Source: Actinomycetota bacterium
Lineage (GTDB): Bacteria; Actinomycetota; Acidimicrobiia; Acidimicrobiales; Microtrichaceae
Assembly (NCBI GenBank): GCA_009700815.1
Contig: WLLG01000059.1
Location: forward strand, 1 to 9,486
Direction: 5' to 3'
DNA length: 9,486 nucleotides
A program made the translations under genes and the position numbers. This document shows, piece by piece, positions 6,048-9,486 of the stretch; within the stretch, counting starts at the first letter, position 1, and every line of letters starts with the position of its first letter. The notes below the pieces were generated by a model. That model saw only the letters and a program-made list of their open reading frames with translations, was not told where the DNA came from and ran no database searches.

Positions 6048-6748
6048 AGTGCGGAGTTTGCCGCAGTTGGGGATTTCAGATGGCGCACCACTTTGGCGGG
6101 CGATCCCACTGCTACTGAGTTTGAGGGCAGGTCTGTACAGACCACCGAGTTCGCCCCGACGGCAACGTGGTCGCCAATTGTTACTCCCGGCAGCACGACG
6201 ACTCCCGTTCCTAGCCAGGACCCATTTCCAATTCGCACATCTCTCGCGGGTTCCATGAGCAGACCAATAGGAGTATCGGGATCACTCGAATCGTGGCTGG
6301 CATCAGTGATGTAGACGCCCGGGCCGAACCACACGTCGTCACCAATCACAACACTTTTGTGGCAGACGATAGAAAGGCCGCGTGCACCCCATACCCGTGA
6401 TCCAATCCGCAAGAGTGGTTCGGTGGGAGTAGGAGTTGTTTCGGGGTCTCCTTCGGGCCAGACAGCCAAGGTTGCGCCTGCTGCAATCAGGGTGTCGTTT
6501 CCAATCGAGATGTGCTGCGGTTGTAGCAAAATCGAATAGGGCTGTTCGATGATGCTGCCGCTACCGAAGGAGCCAAACCCAAACTTTTCTTGGTCTTGTG
6601 ATCCGACGTAAGCCCAACGCAACGTCACCCGAGAAAACTCCACAACAGCAGTCGCGGCGCTGTGCATGAGCGGATGAACAAGGTTGATTCGGAGAGAATT
6701 CAGCCCTGATTTGCCGGGAAGGGCGAAGGGAAGCGTGGGGAACTGCAC
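6044..6748 (-). CDS. Left-handed beta-helix (hexapeptide-repeat) acyltransferase
   Basis: A 234-residue protein of the LacA/CysE/LpxA-like hexapeptide acyltransferase fold; such trimeric enzymes move acetyl or acyl groups from CoA to sugars or other acceptors. Hexapeptide turns appear at ISIGND (80-85), then VVIGDDVWFGPGV (133-145), VRIGNGSWLGTGVVVLPGV (171-189) and IGDHVAVGANSVV (191-203), closing with the family ending VAVGSPAKVVR (212-222). His152 in TDASHDSSDPDTP (148-160) is the best candidate catalytic base, by analogy with maltose/galactoside acetyltransferases. About 20 residues around 98-111 (EGDPETTPTPTE) form an insertion loop between coils. The GTG start has no convincing Shine-Dalgarno; an ATG at 6667 (residue 28) is an alternative. 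It is the first gene of a four-gene overlapping operon and faces a divergent kinase gene. The acceptor is unknown. Confidence 0.85.
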   Translation of the reverse strand: MQFPTLPFALPGKSGLNSLRINLVHPLMHSAATAVVEFSRVTLRWAYVGSQDQEKFGFGSFGSGSIIEQPYSILLQPQHISIGNDTLIAAGATLAVWPEGDPETTPTPTEPLLRIGSRVWGARGLSIVCHKSVVIGDDVWFGPGVYITDASHDSSDPDTPIGLLMEPARDVRIGNGSWLGTGVVVLPGVTIGDHVAVGANSVVCTDLPSNSVAVGSPAKVVRHLKSPTAANSAL

Positions 6749-6816
6749 GCGCAGACGGTACTCGCAGTCGCAGACTTCATGCCTGTTCGAAGCAGAGTGG
6801 TTACTGTTCGGTCCTT
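6749..6816. promoter_or_regulatory. Divergent promoter region of the acyltransferase operon and CHK-like kinase
   Basis: These 68 bp must hold both outward promoters, because genes start on either side. I cannot place clean -35/-10 boxes. A direct repeat CTGTTCG occurs at 6783-6789 and 6804-6810, 21 bp apart (two helical turns), close to the plus-strand ATG. CGCAGAC also repeats (6750-6756, 6769-6775). Neither gene has a strong Shine-Dalgarno here, so leaderless transcripts are possible. Confidence 0.4.
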
Positions 6817-7902
6817 ATGACGCTCCCTATAACGAAGCTTGGTGACGGACTTCCTCTTCCCTCGAATGCAGAGGATCTGACTGCAGATTGGTTGACGTTT
6901 GCCCTTGCGGAACACACTGGCGGAGCACGCGTTACTGCTGTGCAGGCAGAGCCAATCGGTACTGGTCAGGTAGCGGAAACCAGACGACTCTCGCTCAGTT
7001 GGGAGTCTGGATATGCGGGCCCGGCAGTGATTGTGGCAAAGGTGCCGAGTACAAACCCCGTTAGCCTGACGGCCGCCAAGACCATGCGCAACTATGAACT
7101 CGAAGTGATCTTCTACCGAGATCTTGCCGGCACGGTTGATGTGAATTGCCCGCAGTGTTTCTTTGCTGACCACGATCTGCAGTCAGACGCGTTTGCCCTA
7201 CTCCTTGCGGATCAGGCTCCAGCCGCTCAAGGTGATCAGCTCGGTGGCTGTAGCCCCGAGCAGGCAGCACTTGGGGTGAAGGAGCTAGTAGGGCTGCACG
7301 CTCCGCGTTGGAATGATGCCAGCCTGGAGGAACTTGATCTGGCCTGGCTGAATCGTGGCGGCATGGCTGGTGCTGCTTTTGCCCAGCTAGTGGCGGGGCT
7401 GTTTCCAGCATTTCTTGAGCGTTACGAGGATCGACTCAGTCCTGAACTGTCACAGACTGTGAGTTGGCTCGGCGAGAATCTGACGCCGTATTTGGCGAAT
7501 CGCCCCGGCCCGCGGACGTTGACTCATAATGATTTCCGACTCGACAATTTGTTGTTTGGTGCCGAGCGAGTGGCGGTGGTTGATTTTCAGACAGTGAGTT
7601 ACGGGTACCCGCTAGCTGACCTTGCTTACTTTGTCGGGGGAAGCCTGCTTGCAGAGGCCCGAGCCGAACACGAACATGCTCTGGTGCAGCAGTACCACCA
7701 AGGCCTAGTTGCTCGTGGAATCGAGTTGCCTTGGACCGATTGCTGGGACTGGTACCGCCGTTACGCCTTTGAGGGGTTGCTGATGGCCGTGATGGCTTCG
7801 ATGGGAGTGGAACGAACTGACCGCGGGGATGAGATGTTTATGGTTATGGCGCAGCGAAGTAGCACGCATGCGAGTGAACTCAAATCTGCTGATCTGATCT
7901 GA
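6817..7902 (+). CDS. APH/CHK-like small-molecule kinase (phosphotransferase family)
   Basis: A 361-residue protein with the aminoglycoside-phosphotransferase/choline-kinase-like fold, closest in pattern to the CHK/ecdysteroid-kinase-like branch. The N-lobe has a GTGQVAET loop (48-55), the ATP-binding lysine Lys75 in VIVAKVP, and RNYELEVIFYRDL (91-103), whose Glu pairs with it. CFFADHD, then GDQLGGCSPEQA (139-150) and ELVGLHAPRW (156-165), are typical of the CHK branch. The catalytic loop HNDFRLDN (237-244) contains Asp239 and Asn244, and VVDFQ (254-258) supplies Asp256 for metal binding. It lies alone on the plus strand, divergent from the acyltransferase operon and convergent with the hydrolase gene 31 bp away. 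The last codons and stop lie in a GATCT repeat. It is unlikely to be an antibiotic-resistance gene; a hydroxylated lipid, steroid or hydroxyacyl-CoA is a more plausible substrate given the neighbours, but this is inference. Confidence 0.85.
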   Translation: MTLPITKLGDGLPLPSNAEDLTADWLTFALAEHTGGARVTAVQAEPIGTGQVAETRRLSLSWESGYAGPAVIVAKVPSTNPVSLTAAKTMRNYELEVIFYRDLAGTVDVNCPQCFFADHDLQSDAFALLLADQAPAAQGDQLGGCSPEQAALGVKELVGLHAPRWNDASLEELDLAWLNRGGMAGAAFAQLVAGLFPAFLERYEDRLSPELSQTVSWLGENLTPYLANRPGPRTLTHNDFRLDNLLFGAERVAVVDFQTVSYGYPLADLAYFVGGSLLAEARAEHEHALVQQYHQGLVARGIELPWTDCWDWYRRYAFEGLLMAVMASMGVERTDRGDEMFMVMAQRSSTHASELKSADLI

Positions 7903-7924
7903 TCTGATCTGATCCGATCTGATT
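7891..7924. repeat. (GATCT)n pentanucleotide repeat over the kinase stop codon
   Basis: Four perfect GATCT units (7891-7910), one GATCC (7911-7915), one more GATCT (7916-7920) and a partial GATT (7921-7924). The kinase frame enters the tract at Asp358 and stops at its fourth codon (TGA, 7900-7902). The rest of the tract fills most of the 31-bp gap before the stop of the convergent hydrolase gene (7934-7936). The tract carries a GATC site in each of its six units. Confidence 0.9.
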
Positions 7925-7933
7925 GAGCGAGTC

Positions 7934-9226
7934 TCAATCTTTGGGCGAATCCGCAATCTTTCGGGATTCCTGCGCGGCCCACTTGAAGACCCCCTGAGAC
8001 ATCAGTGACAGCTCGAGTCCGGCGCGTATAGCGAACACTTCAGCACGAACTGCATGGATTCCAGGATCTGCGGGAGCAGCCAAAGCAGCGAGCTCGGCCA
8101 GATGCCCTGCGAGGCGGTGCTCACCCGCAGCACTCAGTTCGGCCGCACGTGTTGCAAGCACCGATGCGCCACCGGCAAGGTCAGCAATCTCTTGGGCAAG
8201 TTCTGCCTCGGGGGCTGGCTTGAGGGTGGCGGGGTTGCCGTCATACCAACCGCCGTACAAGCGCCACAGGTTATGAACTACAAATTCCGGGTCGTCGTAC
8301 GTGGGCTGCAACCAAGGGCGGTCAGTCAGGTGCGCAGGTGGAGTCACCGTGTGAATGAGTTCATCTAGGCGCGCCCCGGCATTCATCAACTCAAGGGTCT
8401 GTGTGCACAAGGACTCCAGAAACTCTGCCGTCTCGGTCAGCACCACACGGATCTGTTCTGCACCCGCAATCGGCAGGCCGTGACCGGGCAGAAGAAGTTC
8501 GGCATTCAAGCTTGCCATTTTTCGCAATGCGGCAGCCCACTCGACCGGATACCTCTGAACCTTCTGAGGGTTCCCGCAGTTGGGGGCTACCCAAATAAAC
8601 AAGTCTCCCGTGCAGAGCACACGCCGCTCAGGCGACCACACCCAGGTGGCATCATCGGTCTCGCCCTTGTCGTGAAAGAGTTCCAGATTCCCGCTATCGA
8701 ACGGCAGGCTGAACTGCTCAACATAGGTTTGATCCGGGTAGCGAAACTCCGTGGGGAACAGCGGCGCACCAAGTTGAAACTGTCTCTGATTGATGATGCC
8801 GTTGTAGCCGCTGGTAAGGGAATAGCGGTCAAATCGCAGCGGAAGGTTCTCATGCGCAATCACCCTGACGGGGCCCGCATCGGCCTCTGCTTCAAACTCG
8901 CCGACTCCACCTACATGATCAACGTGGCCATGGGTAAACACCACGGCCGAGAGGGGAGCTTGAGTCCAGTCTCGAATCGCTGAATGCACCGCGGTTGCAT
9001 GAAACGGCGATGCCGCATCCACGAGTACGAGTTCGCTGGACTCTCGGCCTGAGTTTTCAGCATCAGCCCGAAGCGCAACCACGTTTGCGAAGCTCTCAAC
9101 GAACCCGATTCCATCTGCGACTTCAGTGAGTTGTGTACTCCCCAGAATCGACACTGGTGGCCGATCCTTCATCGAGAGTTCGCCGCTCAGTAGGCGGCTC
9201 GACAGACTAAGCAGGTCTTCGGGCAT
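7934..9226 (-). CDS. Alkylsulfatase-like metallo-beta-lactamase-fold hydrolase, short form
   Basis: Counting from the ATG at 9226, 430 residues. The N-terminal MBL domain has the dinuclear metal motif THGHVDH (98-104; His99, His101, Asp103, His104), GETDD (188-192), CTGDLF with Asp208, and PGHG with His249. The C-terminal half fits the alkylsulfatase dimerisation domain: NLWRLYGGWYDGNPATLKP (319-337), then DLAGGASVLATRAAELSAAG and a helical end near 415. Class III alkylsulfatases (SdsA1/BDS1 type) cleave sulfate from alkyl sulfates but are about 600 residues or longer, with a C-terminal SCP2-like domain that is missing here, so sulfatase activity is not certain. A TTG at 9271 would add 15 residues but overlap the upstream acyl-CoA dehydrogenase by 35 bp and has no Shine-Dalgarno; the ATG starts 10 bp after that gene's stop and is preferred, although its GAGGG is very close. 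The two genes are likely co-transcribed. Confidence 0.85.
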   Translation of the reverse strand: MPEDLLSLSSRLLSGELSMKDRPPVSILGSTQLTEVADGIGFVESFANVVALRADAENSGRESSELVLVDAASPFHATAVHSAIRDWTQAPLSAVVFTHGHVDHVGGVGEFEAEADAGPVRVIAHENLPLRFDRYSLTSGYNGIINQRQFQLGAPLFPTEFRYPDQTYVEQFSLPFDSGNLELFHDKGETDDATWVWSPERRVLCTGDLFIWVAPNCGNPQKVQRYPVEWAAALRKMASLNAELLLPGHGLPIAGAEQIRVVLTETAEFLESLCTQTLELMNAGARLDELIHTVTPPAHLTDRPWLQPTYDDPEFVVHNLWRLYGGWYDGNPATLKPAPEAELAQEIADLAGGASVLATRAAELSAAGEHRLAGHLAELAALAAPADPGIHAVRAEVFAIRAGLELSLMSQGVFKWAAQESRKIADSPKD

Positions 9227-9236
9227 ACCCTCGACT

Positions 9237-9486
9237 TTAGAGGGCTGCGGGTTGCTCGAGGAGTCCGCCAAGGTGCGACCGCAGGTCGCCCACTGTGCGA
9301 GACCGCACCTGAGCGCGTGTTACAAACCTGTGAGCAGTGTGTTCGTAGGTGAACCCAATGCCGCCGTGATTCTGCACGTTGATCTGCGAATTCCCAATTG
9401 CAGCATTCGTTGCAACCACGCGTGCAGCATGAGCGTGAAAAGCAGCATCGGGAAGGCCGTCGAGAACTGCAATCGCGCTGTAGCGA
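9237..9486 (-). CDS. Acyl-CoA dehydrogenase, C-terminal part (5' end outside window)
   Basis: The frame is open from the right-hand edge to a TAA at 9237-9239, giving about 83 residues. The final helix bundle of the acyl-CoA dehydrogenase family is recognisable: AIAVLDGLPDAAFHAHAARV, then AAIGNSQINVQNHGGIGFTYEHTAHRFVTRA, matching the family pattern Q-x-HGGIGFTxE-x-x-x-H that contacts FAD and the acyl-CoA. These flavoenzymes introduce a trans-2 double bond into acyl-CoAs in beta-oxidation. The catalytic base position is not visible, so activity cannot be judged; sterol side-chain dehydrogenases are often alpha2beta2 heteromers in which one subunit lacks it. The C-terminus ends soon after the motif (LGGLLEQPAAL), which looks natural. 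It is followed 10 bp later by the MBL hydrolase. A GTG at 9419 lies inside the conserved region and is not a start. Confidence 0.87.
   Translation of the reverse strand, partial: RYSAIAVLDGLPDAAFHAHAARVVATNAAIGNSQINVQNHGGIGFTYEHTAHRFVTRAQVRSRTVGDLRSHLGGLLEQPAAL

Noticed and set aside
6700..7173. 157-codon open frame on the minus strand, opposite the kinase N-terminus
   Set aside because: No family resemblance and it overlaps conserved coding sequence. Its internal ATG at 6780 is out of frame with the acyltransferase (32 bp upstream of that start), so it does not extend that gene; a short leader peptide cannot be shown.
6817..7902. Aminoglycoside-resistance phosphotransferase
   Set aside because: The fold motifs are shared, but the GDQLGGCS and LHAPRW segments fit the CHK-like branch and there is no resistance or mobile-element context.
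7891..7924. GATCT tract as an intrinsic bidirectional terminator
   Set aside because: The units are direct repeats with only 4-bp GATC self-complementarity; there is no long stem or T-run.
1..9486. Search for mobile elements, tRNA, rRNA and CRISPR
   Set aside because: No transposase or integrase motifs, no long terminal inverted repeats, no tRNA-like cloverleaf and no regularly spaced repeat-spacer array were seen; the tandem repeats are short and have no spacers.

Overview
The window reads as a stretch of an actinobacterial (Actinomycetota) chromosome, with moderate-to-high G+C by eye and frequent GTG starts. The main pointers are an F420-dependent luciferase-like oxidoreductase of the mycobacterial Rv3520c type, an enoyl-CoA hydratase very like mycobacterial EchA19, and a KstR-like palindrome in front of it. 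The G+C looks low for Mycobacterium, so a more distant actinobacterium (possibly an environmental lineage) is likely; this is inference. I see no rRNA, tRNA, CRISPR array, insertion sequence or phage gene.

Layout. (1) 1-438 (+): the C-terminal part of an amidase-signature enzyme, cut by the window edge. (2) 460-3237 (-): a three-gene unit transcribed as enoyl-CoA hydratase, F420-dependent oxidoreductase, then NAD-type short-chain dehydrogenase (SDR). (3) 3238-3343: a spacer with the palindrome AGAACCTGTTCT and one copy of a 23-bp duplication that runs back into the next gene. (4) 3344-6748 (-): four genes joined by three successive 4-bp stop/start overlaps, in the order left-handed beta-helix acyltransferase, hotdog thioesterase, NADP-type SDR, ABC1/UbiB atypical kinase. 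(5) 6749-6816: a 68-bp divergent promoter region. (6) 6817-7902 (+): an APH/CHK-like small-molecule kinase. (7) 7934-9226 (-): a short alkylsulfatase-like metallo-beta-lactamase hydrolase, preceded in the same direction by (8) the C-terminus of an acyl-CoA dehydrogenase (9237-9486, cut by the edge).

How the genes fit together. Most products act on acyl-CoA or lipid-like substrates: dehydrogenation (acyl-CoA dehydrogenase), hydration (enoyl-CoA hydratase), alcohol/ketone oxidoreduction (two SDRs with different predicted cofactor preference, one F420 enzyme), thioester hydrolysis (hotdog), acyl transfer (beta-helix protein), phosphorylation (CHK-like kinase) and possible sulfate-ester or related hydrolysis (MBL). 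With the KstR-like site and the resemblance to Mycobacterium tuberculosis KstR-regulon genes Rv3516 (echA19) and Rv3520c, the best hypothesis is a sterol or other polycyclic isoprenoid/lipid catabolic island. The UbiB-kinase operon upstream of the palindrome is the least explained part.

A second theme is structural. Short tandem duplications sit at gene ends: 12-bp and 15-bp repeats in two N-termini, 21-bp and 23-bp duplications over two stop codons, and a (GATCT)n tract over a third stop. None appears to break a reading frame.
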